Under the pieces are notes generated by a model. It searched no databases. It was not told the origin of the DNA and saw nothing but the letters and a program-made list of their open reading frames with translations. Positions 25,140 through 32,964 of a stretch of 35,374 bases of DNA are shown piece by piece. This DNA comes from an uncultured Rhizobiaceae group bacterium (GTDB taxonomy: Bacteria; Pseudomonadota; Alphaproteobacteria; Rhizobiales; Rhizobiaceae): the NCBI GenBank assembly GCA_938009335.1, contig CALLHT010000135.1, forward strand, positions 1 through 35,374, given 5' to 3'. The position numbers and the translations under genes are program-made. Position 1 is the stretch's first letter. Each line of letters opens with the position of its first letter.

Positions 25140-26460
25140 GTGGCAGCATCTTATCCAGCTCGGGACCGTGCTCCATTCCGGTTAAAGCTTTGCGCAATGG
25201 CATAAATAAGCCTTTTCCTTTGCGGTCGCTCACTTGTTTGATTTTGCTGAGCCATTCGCTCCAGGTTTCCAACGTAAACTCACCCTCAGGAAGACATTCG
25301 CGAGCAGTTGTAATGAATTCACGGTCTTCATCATCAACAATTGCTTGAGCATTCTCGACAATTTCCCATAGGCCGGCAGCATCTCGAACCTTTTCAAGGT
25401 TTCCGCGAACTGCGTTCCAATAGGTTTCACCGCCATTCACGCCAGCAGACACAAGACGTTCTGAAACCATGTCATAGTCAAGTTGGTGAACAATTCGACG
25501 GTTCAAACTATCCAACTCCGATGGATCGAATTTCGCAGAAGACTTTGTAACCGAAGTCGGATCAAACGTTTTGGCAAGCGCATCCATTTGAGCTAACGCC
25601 TCAACTGGACCAGATGTTCCAGTTAGGACCGCCAGACACGCAACAGCCATAGGTTCATAACCATCTTCCGCAAGCGTATGGATTGATAGAGACCCAAGAC
25701 GTTTAGACAGCCCCTCTCCGCTCTCCGTTGTTAATAGATTATGATGCCCAAACACCGGAGGTTTTGCCCCCAGCGCTTCGAATATAGCAATCTGCGCGCC
25801 GGTATTGGTCACATGGTCATCGCCGCGAATAATATGTGTGATCCCAAGATCAATATCGTCAACAACGCTTGGCAAAGTATAAAGCCATGATCCATCAGCG
25901 CGAATTAGAACCGGGTCAGACATCGAGGCCAGATCGACCGTCTGCTCTCCCCGAATAACGTCGTTCCATTTAACCTCTGTCCGCTGTGTCGTAAAAGGAT
26001 CACCTTGATAATTTGGAAGCAAAAACCTCCAGTGTGGCTTCAAACCTTCTGCTTCCAGCTCTTTGCGCTGCTCGTCATCCAATTTAAGCGCCGAACGGTC
26101 ATAAATCGGAGGTTTCCCACGTGCAGCCAAACGTTTGCGTTGGCGATCCAACTGATCAGGTGTCTCATAACAGGGATAAAGAAGACCTGCCGCTTTAAGC
26201 TTTTGAGTCGCCGCCTCGTGCTGTTCGGCGCGGTCAGATTGTTTTTCAACTATATGAGGTTTGATCCCTAGCCAATTGAGATCGCGCGCAATCCCATCTG
26301 CATATTCCTGTTTGGAACGTTCCTTATCTGTATCATCGAACCGTAGAACAAATTCGCCGTTATTTTGAAGTGCAAACAACCAATTGATCAACGCAGGCCG
26401 TGCGTTACCAATATGAATGTTACCGGTTGGAGATGGAGCAAAACGGACACGTACTGTCAT
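25102..26460 (-). CDS. gltX: Glutamyl-tRNA synthetase
   Basis: GltX charges tRNA with glutamate. The 452-residue product is a normal class I length. The HIGH-type motif is in FAPSPTGNIHIGNARPAL (about residues 7-24), the KMSKS-type motif reads GEGLSKRLGSLSI, and the C-terminal helical domain extends to the stop. Alphaproteobacteria often carry two gltX paralogues; which one this is, and whether it discriminates tRNA-Gln, cannot be told from this window. The 3' end overlaps the DUF2865 gene by 38 bp tail to tail; the overlapping C-terminal residues (through GRERTLDRL) look family-like, so the overlap is probably real. It lies 17 bp downstream of an MFS gene and may be co-transcribed with it. 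Confidence 0.95.
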   Translation of the reverse strand: MTVRVRFAPSPTGNIHIGNARPALINWLFALQNNGEFVLRFDDTDKERSKQEYADGIARDLNWLGIKPHIVEKQSDRAEQHEAATQKLKAAGLLYPCYETPDQLDRQRKRLAARGKPPIYDRSALKLDDEQRKELEAEGLKPHWRFLLPNYQGDPFTTQRTEVKWNDVIRGEQTVDLASMSDPVLIRADGSWLYTLPSVVDDIDLGITHIIRGDDHVTNTGAQIAIFEALGAKPPVFGHHNLLTTESGEGLSKRLGSLSIHTLAEDGYEPMAVACLAVLTGTSGPVEALAQMDALAKTFDPTSVTKSSAKFDPSELDSLNRRIVHQLDYDMVSERLVSAGVNGGETYWNAVRGNLEKVRDAAGLWEIVENAQAIVDDEDREFITTARECLPEGEFTLETWSEWLSKIKQVSDRKGKGLFMPLRKALTGMEHGPELDKMLPLIGRERTLDRLS

Positions 26461-26477
26461 GGGTTTATCGATCCTTG

Positions 26478-27707
26478 TCAGACTGAAGCTTCAGTCCTTT
26501 GTCTTTGTGCGATTCTTCGCGATACAAACAGCATTACCACGCTTGCGGCAAGGCAATAAATTCCCATGGTAAATATCTGCAACGGATATGAAATTCCAAA
26601 ATCGATTAGATACCCCGTCAGACCAGGCCCAAGAGCTGTTCCAAACACCATGAATGCGATGGTAATTGCCCGGATACCACCCAAATGTTTGACGCCATAG
26701 ACTTCCGGCCATAGCGCTCCAAACAAGGTTGAAGAAAATCCGTAGGAGATACCCATAAGAGCCATGAATACATAACTCCCCCAAATTGGCTCTATCGCCC
26801 ACATGGCAAAACAGGATGCAGCAAGAGGCAATAAAAACGTCGGCAGAAGTTTGACTGCGCTATAGTGATCGACCAACTGCCCGGCAATCAATGCAAAAAC
26901 GAAGGTCATTATGGCCATCACTGCGAACGATGCAGAAAATTGCAGTTTATCCCACCCCCTTAATTCAATCAGATAATCTTGGTGAAAAAATAGTGTGGTT
27001 CCAATAAAAGATGGCCCTAACACCGCAATTAACAATCCGTAGAATAAAGGGTCTCGCAGCACTTCAGCCCTTGACCAATCACGAACCGCATGGACCGCAG
27101 CTTCGGCGTCTTCTGCAGCTGTTGGCACACGCTCTAGCTTCATGAGCCAATAGGTTACCGGCAATGCGACAAACACAAGTACGCCAGCAGAAACAATCCA
27201 GGTTTCACGCCATCCCATAACGTACAAAGCAAACACAAAGATGATGGGAAGAGTCGCTTCCCCTCCCTGATGTCCGACAACCGCTACCGAGACCGCTCTG
27301 CCACGCTGGGCAGAATACCAGCGCCCCATTGCGGTCATGGAGATATGCGTGAGCATTCCCTGCCCAAACAAGCGCAATGCATACAAAATCAGCCCGAGTA
27401 CGATGATTGACTGGTTGAGTCCCATAAGCAGACAAGCCAGTGCCAAAGCAGGTGTCACAATCACAATGGTACGGCTGACACTGATCAAATCGACAATCCT
27501 GCCAAGGAAAGGCAATGTCAGTGCGCTAGCAAGGGTCGCAACCATATACAAGATACCCCACTCACCGTTCGATAACCCATACTCTTCCCGAATTGCACCT
27601 CCAGACAGTGAGATGAAAAACGTTTGGCCAAACGATGAGAAGAAAGTCAGCAAAAAGCCGCCAATCAACCAACGTTTGTTTTGCGCAAAAAATTGGAAAT
27701 AGGTCAT
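26478..27707 (-). CDS. MFS transporter, monocarboxylate/oxalate-formate type
   Basis: A 409-residue protein with about 12 membrane segments. The N-terminal half has GAIREEYGLSNGEWGILYM and the loop GRIVDLISVSR. TAMGRWYSAQRGRAVSVAVVG after membrane segment 4 resembles the conserved region of OFA/monocarboxylate-type MFS proteins. The central cytoplasmic loop is charged and acidic (ERVPTAAEDAEAA). The substrate is unknown. gltX follows after 17 bp on the same strand, so the two may form an operon, though no functional link is apparent. The mscS gene is divergent, 124 bp away. Confidence 0.87.
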   Translation of the reverse strand: MTYFQFFAQNKRWLIGGFLLTFFSSFGQTFFISLSGGAIREEYGLSNGEWGILYMVATLASALTLPFLGRIVDLISVSRTIVIVTPALALACLLMGLNQSIIVLGLILYALRLFGQGMLTHISMTAMGRWYSAQRGRAVSVAVVGHQGGEATLPIIFVFALYVMGWRETWIVSAGVLVFVALPVTYWLMKLERVPTAAEDAEAAVHAVRDWSRAEVLRDPLFYGLLIAVLGPSFIGTTLFFHQDYLIELRGWDKLQFSASFAVMAIMTFVFALIAGQLVDHYSAVKLLPTFLLPLAASCFAMWAIEPIWGSYVFMALMGISYGFSSTLFGALWPEVYGVKHLGGIRAITIAFMVFGTALGPGLTGYLIDFGISYPLQIFTMGIYCLAASVVMLFVSRRIAQRQRTEASV

Positions 27708-27831
27708 GACACCGCTTTATCTGGCTTGGGCATGAATGCAAGAAAATAAGGTGCAGAAGCCGTTCAATTCATTGAAACCGCGGCCACATTGGGATACGTC
27801 TTACGTTAAGTAATATCGAGGGGTACCACCG

Positions 27832-29190
27832 ATGCAAGAATACCTCAATCCTGAGTTCTGGCAGGAAAAGGCGCAATACATTTTTAATTTGCTGCTTCAG
27901 TGGCTGCAGAGCCCCCAGTTTTATGCGCAAGTTGGAGCAATCGTCGGGTCGGTTTTCCTTGCAACAATTTTGGCGAAAACACTGCGGTCCAAGGTTTCCT
28001 GGTTCGCGGAAGCCCCGGATGCCGATTCCAGGCTAGCTAAAGTTCGCGGCTATGTATACGCAGTACGGAACCTGCTTTTCCCTGCACTATGTTATGTTTT
28101 CCTCGGCATAGCAGCCTCCGTATGTGCCGCAGCAGTTGGCGCGGATTGGCTTGTTCGCATCGCACGAAGCGTATCGGTTGTCTTCTTAGTTTATCATCTG
28201 ATCAATCAATTCATCACGCATCCTTTGATGCGGCAACTGATGATCTACATCGCAATTCCTGTCGCGACATTACAAGCATTTGGCTACCTTGATGAAACAA
28301 TTGAGTTTCTGGATGGCGTCGCGTTTCAGGCCGGCAACATCCGTCTCTCCGTCTATTTCCTGATAAAAACTGCAATTGTTGCCGGCTTCTTCTTCTGGCT
28401 TGGTTCCCTGTCAAACCGACAAGGCCAAACCATGATCAGAAATCAGGAATCTTTGGACATCGGCACCAAAGAGCTCTTTTCCAAACTGTTCCAGATTGTG
28501 CTCTTTGGTGCTGTCGCGGTTCTTGCCATGCAGGTTCTCGGCCTCGACCTCACAATTCTAACCGTCTTTGGTGGTGCTCTTGCGGTCGGTATCGGTTTCG
28601 GCCTTCAGCAAATTGCGTCAAATTTCATTTCAGGCATCATCCTGTTGATTGAACGCAGCCTAACCGTCGGTGACTTTATCGAATTGGATGACGGCCGCAT
28701 GGGCATCCTCAAAGAACTCAACATGCGGTCCGCCACGCTTGAAACATTTGACGGCAAAGAACTGATGGTTCCGAATGAAAAATTCATAACCGGTGTATTC
28801 ATCAATTGGACGCGCGACGACCCGCGTCAACGTTACGAGGTTGAATTCTCAGTAGCCTATGGAACAGACCTACGCGCATTGCCGGACATTATTATTCCGG
28901 CGATTTCGAAACATCCGGGTGTTCTTCAAGACCCGGAAAAGCCTGATCTCGAACTTCGTGGTTTTGGCGACAGTGGTGTAAACTTTGGACTAGAATTCTG
29001 GATCGAGGGCATCGACGATGGCAAGAACCGTATTTCTGCAGATCTCCTGTTGATCATTTGGGAAACATTGCAAGAAAACAACATTTCAATTCCGTTCCCT
29101 CAACGCGAAGTGCGAATTTTGGAAGGCCACGATGCTCCGAAAATGACAGTGAAACGCACGACACCCGGAAAGCCCATTTCAAAGAAATAA
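27832..29190 (+). CDS. MscS-family mechanosensitive ion channel
   Basis: A 452-residue channel with about five membrane segments ahead of the pore, so larger than E. coli MscS (three segments). The pore and beta-domain region is clear: LTVFGGALAVGIGFGLQQIA (pore helix with the Gly/Ala packing pattern), then NFISGIILLIERSLTVGDFI, GRMGILKELNMRSATLETFD, and PNEKFITGVFINWT. The alpha/beta C-terminal domain runs to about residue 430. The gene starts with GAGGGG about 8 nt upstream of the ATG. It converges on the lrp-type regulator, with 6 bp between stops and no terminator visible. The family protects against hypo-osmotic shock. Confidence 0.93.
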   Translation: MQEYLNPEFWQEKAQYIFNLLLQWLQSPQFYAQVGAIVGSVFLATILAKTLRSKVSWFAEAPDADSRLAKVRGYVYAVRNLLFPALCYVFLGIAASVCAAAVGADWLVRIARSVSVVFLVYHLINQFITHPLMRQLMIYIAIPVATLQAFGYLDETIEFLDGVAFQAGNIRLSVYFLIKTAIVAGFFFWLGSLSNRQGQTMIRNQESLDIGTKELFSKLFQIVLFGAVAVLAMQVLGLDLTILTVFGGALAVGIGFGLQQIASNFISGIILLIERSLTVGDFIELDDGRMGILKELNMRSATLETFDGKELMVPNEKFITGVFINWTRDDPRQRYEVEFSVAYGTDLRALPDIIIPAISKHPGVLQDPEKPDLELRGFGDSGVNFGLEFWIEGIDDGKNRISADLLLIIWETLQENNISIPFPQREVRILEGHDAPKMTVKRTTPGKPISKK

Positions 29191-29196
29191 GTGGTT

Positions 29197-29655
29197 TTAC
29201 AATGGTAACTCAGTGGAGTTCTTAATTTTCCGCACCACAATATCGCTGGAATAATTCAAAATTGGTATATCTTCATAGATTTCCAGAAAATTGTAGATGT
29301 AATCTGTATATTCTTCTGCATCGCGAAACTTGCAAATAATGACGAAATCATACTCGCCACCAATAAGATAGCAATGCATGACTTCGCTCCGAACCGTAGT
29401 TACATCACGCATACGTCGTTCAATATCTGGCGTATCTTTATCCAGCTTTACGAGGAAAATACCTGTTACACTAAATCCGAGCTTACCTTCATCAAGAATA
29501 GCCCGTCGGGCAACAATATGGCCCGAAGCCTCTAACTTCTTGATACGCCGCTGACATCCGGGAGGCGACAGCCCTACCGCTTCACTAATAGCCTCAAGGC
29601 TCAAAGAGCAATCTCTTTGCAATTCTGCAAGGAGCGCCAAATCAATTGCATCCAT
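29197..29655 (-). CDS. Lrp/AsnC-family transcriptional regulator
   Basis: A 152-residue regulator of normal family length. The N-terminal helix-turn-helix covers about residues 3-48 (LQRDCSLSLEAISEAVGLS, then QRRIKKLEASGHI). The C-terminal ligand-binding domain spans about 62-140, including the glycine turn in YLIGGEYDFVIICKF. Its upstream region carries a strong inverted repeat straddling the predicted promoter, which points to autoregulation. Target genes and effector are not visible from the sequence; the neighbours mscS and nadE are candidates only by position. Confidence 0.94.
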   Translation of the reverse strand: MDAIDLALLAELQRDCSLSLEAISEAVGLSPPGCQRRIKKLEASGHIVARRAILDEGKLGFSVTGIFLVKLDKDTPDIERRMRDVTTVRSEVMHCYLIGGEYDFVIICKFRDAEEYTDYIYNFLEIYEDIPILNYSSDIVVRKIKNSTELPL

Positions 29656-29669
29656 ATTTTTTTATGCCA

Positions 29670-29705
29670 GCTATACAAAAGTTGAATTATTTTACGTTGT
29701 ATAGC
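29670..29705. promoter_or_regulatory. Operator-like inverted repeat upstream of the Lrp/AsnC gene
   Basis: GCTATACAA (29670-29678) and TTGTATAGC (29697-29705) are perfect 9-bp inverted half-sites separated by 18 bp. One half-site overlaps the predicted -35/-10 spacer and the other lies downstream of the -10, near the transcription start. This position fits binding by the adjacent Lrp-type protein and negative autoregulation (inferred). Confidence 0.7.
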
Positions 29706-29717
29706 CAAACTTTGCAA
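29689..29717 (-). promoter_or_regulatory. Predicted sigma-70 promoter of the Lrp/AsnC gene
   Basis: On the minus strand, TTGCAA (29712-29717) and TAAAAT (29689-29694) are 17 bp apart. The start site would fall near 29682, giving a leader of roughly 27 nt. The operator half-sites flank the -10 box. Confidence 0.6.
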
Positions 29718-29804
29718 AAAACTTTCGTGCAGAGCAGGTAACCTTAATTCAGAAGAAGCTGGGGGGCGGTCTTCATTTCCTCCCTTTCTCCTACTTCGTT
29801 GGCA

Positions 29805-29898
29805 CGTTGCGATAAGCAACGAACCGGTTCACGTCGGCCTGATTGTCTAAGCTTCTGATATTGCGCCCCACTATCAGACAAGCGGAAACAGTCAGGCC
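29805..29898. repeat. Cluster of inverted repeats between nadE and the Lrp/AsnC gene
   Basis: Three structures lie together. CGTTGC/GCAACG (29805-29821) has a 5-nt loop. GAACCGGTTC (29821-29830) is a 10-bp palindrome. GGCCTGATTGT (29836-29846) pairs with ACAGTCAGGCC (29888-29898), with one G-T pair, and encloses a second stem TCTGATA/TATCAGA. On the minus strand the wobble becomes an A-C mismatch, so the fold is best on the plus strand. None is followed by a T-tract. It may be a degraded palindromic element or a structured nadE 3' end. The remainder of this 257-bp gap holds the lrp promoter and operator. Confidence 0.5.
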
Positions 29899-29912
29899 GA
29901 TTTTCTATAATT

Positions 29913-31586
29913 TCAAGCTTTATCCCGAAAACGATTAGTAATCGGATACCTTCGGTCCCGCCCGAATTGCTTCGCTGTAATCTTAACCCCGGGCGCAGAC
30001 TGGCGTCGCTTGTATTCAGCTATATAGAGAAGATGCTGAATGCGAAGTACGGTTTCCTTGTCGTGACCTTTGGAAACAATCTCTTCAACCGCCATTTCTT
30101 TCTCAACCAGACACTCCAGAATATCATCAAGAACCGGATAAGGCGGCAGCGAATCCTGATCTGTTTGATCAGGTCGCAGTTCAGCAGAGGGCGCCTTGTC
30201 TATAATATTCTTTGGAATGACCTCACCTGATGGACCGAGGCAATCGGATGGGACATTCTCATTGCGCCACGCTGCAAGTCTATACACCTGCATCTTATAG
30301 AGATCCTTGATCGGATTATAACCCCCGTTCATATCGCCATAGAGTGTGGCGTAGCCAACCGACATTTCCGATTTATTTCCAGTCGTAACGACCATTGAGC
30401 CAAACTTGTTGGAAACAGCCATCAGTGTGACGCCCCGAGCTCGCGATTGCAGGTTTTCTTCGGTTACGCCCTCATTGGTTCCCTCAAAAAGCTCTGATAA
30501 AGCGTTCGTAAAGCCAACTACTGGCTTTTCAATGGGCACAATCTCGTAGCGTACGCCAAGCGCTTTTGCGCAGTCTGCAGCATCTTTCAGACTTTCTTCT
30601 GACGTGTAGGCGTAAGGCATCATGATGCAACGCACCCTCTCCTCACCCAAAGCATCTACTGCCATGGCAGCACATATCGCAGAATCAATACCTCCTGATA
30701 GGCCAAGCACAACGTTTGCAAAACCATTCTTGTTCACGTAATCCCGTAGACCCATGACGCACGCACGCCAATTGGCTTCGTCTGCATCGGGCAAGTTCGC
30801 CTTTACACCATCTTCACACGACCAGCCATCATCACCACGGCGCCATGTTGTTGTGACAATGCTATTCTCAAACTGGTTCATTTGAAGCGCTAGATGATGG
30901 TCAGCATTCAGCACAAATGAGCCACCATCAAACATCAACTCATCTTGGCCGCCCAGCTGATTGAGATAGGCAATTGGCAATCCACTCTCGATGATCTGAC
31001 GAATGACCACTTGATGGCGTACATCCATTTTCTCGCTAACATACGGAGAACCATTTGGGACAAGCAACAGCTCAGCACCGCTTTCTGCAAGTGTTTCACA
31101 AACATCCAAATCGCCCCAGATATCTTCACAAATCGGAACACCGATCCGCACGCCTCGAAAATTTATCGGCCCCGGCATTGGACCCGCATCGAAAACACGC
31201 TTTTCGTCAAATACTCCGTAATTTGGGAGATCCACCTTCTTACGCCAAGTTTGCACCTTGCCATCATCAAGCACTGCGATCGCATTAAAAAGACCGTCAG
31301 AATCTCGATATGGGGCGCCGACAATGATGCCCGGCGCACCATCTTTTGTGAGAGCAGCCAGCCCTTCAACCGCTTCCATGCAAGCTGAAACGAATGCAGG
31401 CTTCAAAACCAAATCTTCTGGCGGATAACCGGAAATGAATAATTCACTGAGAAGAAGCAGATCAGCCTGCATGCGCGAAGCATCTTTGTGCGCATCTGCA
31501 GCTTTTTGAACATTGCCCTCAATGTCTCCGAGAGTCGGATTGAGTTGAGCCAATGAAATACGAAGAATGTCTGGTTGATCAGCCAT
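29913..31586 (-). CDS. nadE: Glutamine-dependent NAD+ synthetase
   Basis: NadE amidates nicotinic acid adenine dinucleotide to NAD+ using ammonia from glutamine. The ATG at 31586 (557 residues) is preferred over a TTG one codon earlier, as AGGGGG lies 6 nt upstream. The N-terminal nitrilase-like glutaminase domain (1 to about 265) shows Glu48 (LSELFISGYPPEDL), a Lys near 117 (KKVDLPNYGVFDE) and Cys153 (VPICEDIW). The synthetase domain has the ATP-pyrophosphatase loop SGGIDS (296-301), and conserved stretches continue to the C-terminus (KRRQSAPGVKIT). All catalytic residues needed are present. It appears monocistronic; the Lrp-type gene is 257 bp downstream. Confidence 0.97.
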   Translation of the reverse strand: MADQPDILRISLAQLNPTLGDIEGNVQKAADAHKDASRMQADLLLLSELFISGYPPEDLVLKPAFVSACMEAVEGLAALTKDGAPGIIVGAPYRDSDGLFNAIAVLDDGKVQTWRKKVDLPNYGVFDEKRVFDAGPMPGPINFRGVRIGVPICEDIWGDLDVCETLAESGAELLLVPNGSPYVSEKMDVRHQVVIRQIIESGLPIAYLNQLGGQDELMFDGGSFVLNADHHLALQMNQFENSIVTTTWRRGDDGWSCEDGVKANLPDADEANWRACVMGLRDYVNKNGFANVVLGLSGGIDSAICAAMAVDALGEERVRCIMMPYAYTSEESLKDAADCAKALGVRYEIVPIEKPVVGFTNALSELFEGTNEGVTEENLQSRARGVTLMAVSNKFGSMVVTTGNKSEMSVGYATLYGDMNGGYNPIKDLYKMQVYRLAAWRNENVPSDCLGPSGEVIPKNIIDKAPSAELRPDQTDQDSLPPYPVLDDILECLVEKEMAVEEIVSKGHDKETVLRIQHLLYIAEYKRRQSAPGVKITAKQFGRDRRYPITNRFRDKA

Positions 31587-31706
31587 CAAGGCCCCCTATC
31601 AAGAGTTCTTAAGCTTTAAATAAGCACCCTAACCCCACTCAGCAATGGCTATTTCGTTCCTGAACACAAGCTAAACGACCCTTCCAGAAATTATTCAGTC
31701 TCAATT

Positions 31707-31720
31707 TGCCATAAATGGCA
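31707..31720. promoter_or_regulatory. Dyad upstream of the BA14K gene
   Basis: TGCCAT and ATGGCA form a perfect 6-bp inverted repeat with a 2-bp centre, 35 bp upstream of the likely start. It could be an operator; no regulator is assigned. Confidence 0.3.
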
Positions 31721-31754
31721 CAACAATCTGATTAAGCCCCAAATGGAGATAGCC

Positions 31755-32408
31755 ATGTTCAAGAACTCAGCATTAAAGAAAACGACATCTTTCTTGGCTG
31801 CCAGCATCATTTCTGCTGCAGTCGTTCTGCCGGTTGGTGCAGCTTCCGCGCATGACAGATACAATCCGAATGCGCATTATGGACAAGGTCATCATCTTAA
31901 CAAACACAAACACAGACAATTCCATAATCGCTATGGCCGCGGCCATAACGGCACTAAAAACTATCGTGCTCAATATAACCAACGCCATCAACAGCACACG
32001 CAGGTGAAACGTCGGAACAAGAAAGGCGAACTCATCGCAGCTGGCATCATTGGCCTTGCAGTAGGTGCGATTATCGCAAGTGAAAGCTCTAAGCATAAAT
32101 ATCGCTCAAATCAGCCGACCTATTACCAGCAACCCCCACAGCAGAATGTGCCTCGCGGTTATTATTACGATCCGTCTGGCTACAATGGCGGAGGATATAC
32201 AAATGGTGGCAGAGCGATACCACTTGATGACTACAACGATGTCAATCGCGGCGGCCCGGAAGTGATCACATTCAACGAGCCACGCACGCTTGAGCCGTGG
32301 ACTGCAGGCTGGAGACAATGGTGTCAGAACCGCTATCGCAGCTTTAATCCCTCTACTGGGACGTTCCGAGGCTACGATGGATTGGACCATTTCTGCGTAC
32401 CAAAGTAA
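31755..32408 (+). CDS. BA14K-family secreted protein
   Basis: From the ATG at 31755 (GGAG 6-7 nt upstream) the product has 217 residues; an ATG at 31743 would add four. The signal peptide is clear, with cleavage probable after ASA (about residue 29-30). The mature N-terminus is rich in His, Asn, Arg, Gln and Tyr. A hydrophobic glycine-containing segment follows near GELIAAGIIGLAVGAII, then a Tyr/Pro/Gly-rich linker. The C-terminal module WRQWCQNRYRSFNPSTGTF...GYDG...C matches the BA14K repeat (named for an immunoreactive Brucella protein with lectin-like activity). It is probably surface or periplasmic. The His-rich part could bind metal, which is only inferred. Confidence 0.88.
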   Translation: MFKNSALKKTTSFLAASIISAAVVLPVGAASAHDRYNPNAHYGQGHHLNKHKHRQFHNRYGRGHNGTKNYRAQYNQRHQQHTQVKRRNKKGELIAAGIIGLAVGAIIASESSKHKYRSNQPTYYQQPPQQNVPRGYYYDPSGYNGGGYTNGGRAIPLDDYNDVNRGGPEVITFNEPRTLEPWTAGWRQWCQNRYRSFNPSTGTFRGYDGLDHFCVPK

Positions 32409-32427
32409 TCAAAACCATACAAAATGA

Positions 32428-32457
32428 GATTAATGCTCCCGGATCGGAGCATTAATC
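32428..32457 (+). other. Long hairpin after the BA14K gene
   Basis: GATTAATGCTCC and GGAGCATTAATC make a perfect 12-bp stem with a 6-nt loop, 19 bp past the stop codon. No T-tract follows, so it is either a weak terminator or a 3'-end stabiliser. The rest of the 171-bp gap, up to the first small ORF, shows nothing else definite. Confidence 0.55.
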
Positions 32458-32579
32458 CACCAAATGCTTCAAATTCGACTTCTTTGATCGCGAGTCAGTC
32501 GCAACTGTGTGAATTCGATTGATTGGATGAATTTCGCGAAGCCCCCCATGTTTAACCCATCAAACGAAAGGATTCGCAT

Positions 32580-32705
32580 ATGACCATTTCAACAACTGAA
32601 GCAAGACAGGGCGTAATGAGCGATAACCATGCAGTTGTTAAAGTGCTGTTGATTTCGACCTCACTCAGCTTTTTGGCACTCGCGCTAACATCCGCCCTCA
32701 TTTGA
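32580..32705 (+). CDS. Small single-pass membrane protein, 41 residues (first of a pair)
   Basis: A short open frame running from ATG at 32580 to TGA at 32703-32705. AAAGGA lies about 8-9 nt before the ATG. The N-terminal half is polar (MTISTTEARQGVMSDNHAVV) and the C-terminal half is a single hydrophobic segment (about 22-41) ending LTSALI at the very C-terminus, as in tail-anchored small proteins. I recognise no family. A second 41-codon frame with the same layout follows after 74 bp. Codon use looks ordinary. Support is the ribosome-binding site, the membrane segment and the partner gene; no experiment or database match is available to me. Confidence 0.6.
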   Translation: MTISTTEARQGVMSDNHAVVKVLLISTSLSFLALALTSALI

Positions 32706-32779
32706 TAGACATGTGTGCCGTTCAACACAGAATTTCGTTCTGAGCGGACGTATATTGATTGCAAGAAAGGAGAAAAACA

Positions 32780-32905
32780 ATGTTATTCCCCGAAGATCAA
32801 ATCAGAGACGATATTGAAGCTGAAGACCATTCATTCGCTACAATCGCAATCGTATCCGTTGTCATGATTGCAGCAGCAATGGGAAGTTTGGTACTGAGTA
32901 TTTAA
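32780..32905 (+). CDS. Small single-pass membrane protein, 41 residues (second of a pair)
   Basis: This frame starts at ATG 32780 with a strong AAAGGAG 6-7 nt upstream and ends at TAA 32903-32905. The first half is acidic (MLFPEDQIRDDIEAEDHSFA) and the second half is a hydrophobic segment of about 20 residues ending LVLSI. It has the same length, the same topology and His at position 17 as the upstream small protein. An ungapped alignment by eye gives only six identities in 41, so common ancestry is possible but unproven. It ends 24 bp before a good intrinsic terminator, which makes the pair look like the end of a transcript. Confidence 0.65.
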   Translation: MLFPEDQIRDDIEAEDHSFATIAIVSVVMIAAAMGSLVLSI

Positions 32906-32929
32906 GCTGCACCAAAACACATAATTAAA

Positions 32930-32964
32930 AGAAGCGGGATCCTCTGGGGTCCCGTTCTTTTTTT
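32930..32964 (+). terminator. Intrinsic terminator after the small membrane protein pair
   Basis: A GC stem (CGGGAT/GTCCCG, with flanking AGAA/TTCT and one bulged G) is followed by a run of seven Ts. The T-run overlaps the stop codon of the convergent aminotransferase gene. A TTTT run on the minus strand suggests it may also work in that direction. Confidence 0.85.

Noticed and set aside
29744..29776. 10-codon minus-strand ORF (MKTAPQLLLN) with a purine-rich AAGGGAGG upstream, resembling a leader peptide
   Set aside because: It lies upstream of the predicted lrp promoter, so it would not be in that mRNA. The ribosome-binding site is only 2 nt from the ATG, and there is no run of regulatory codons or attenuator.
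29913..31586. A riboswitch or attenuator controlling nadE
   Set aside because: The short region upstream of the nadE start (31587-31754) shows no convincing stem with a terminator or a known consensus.
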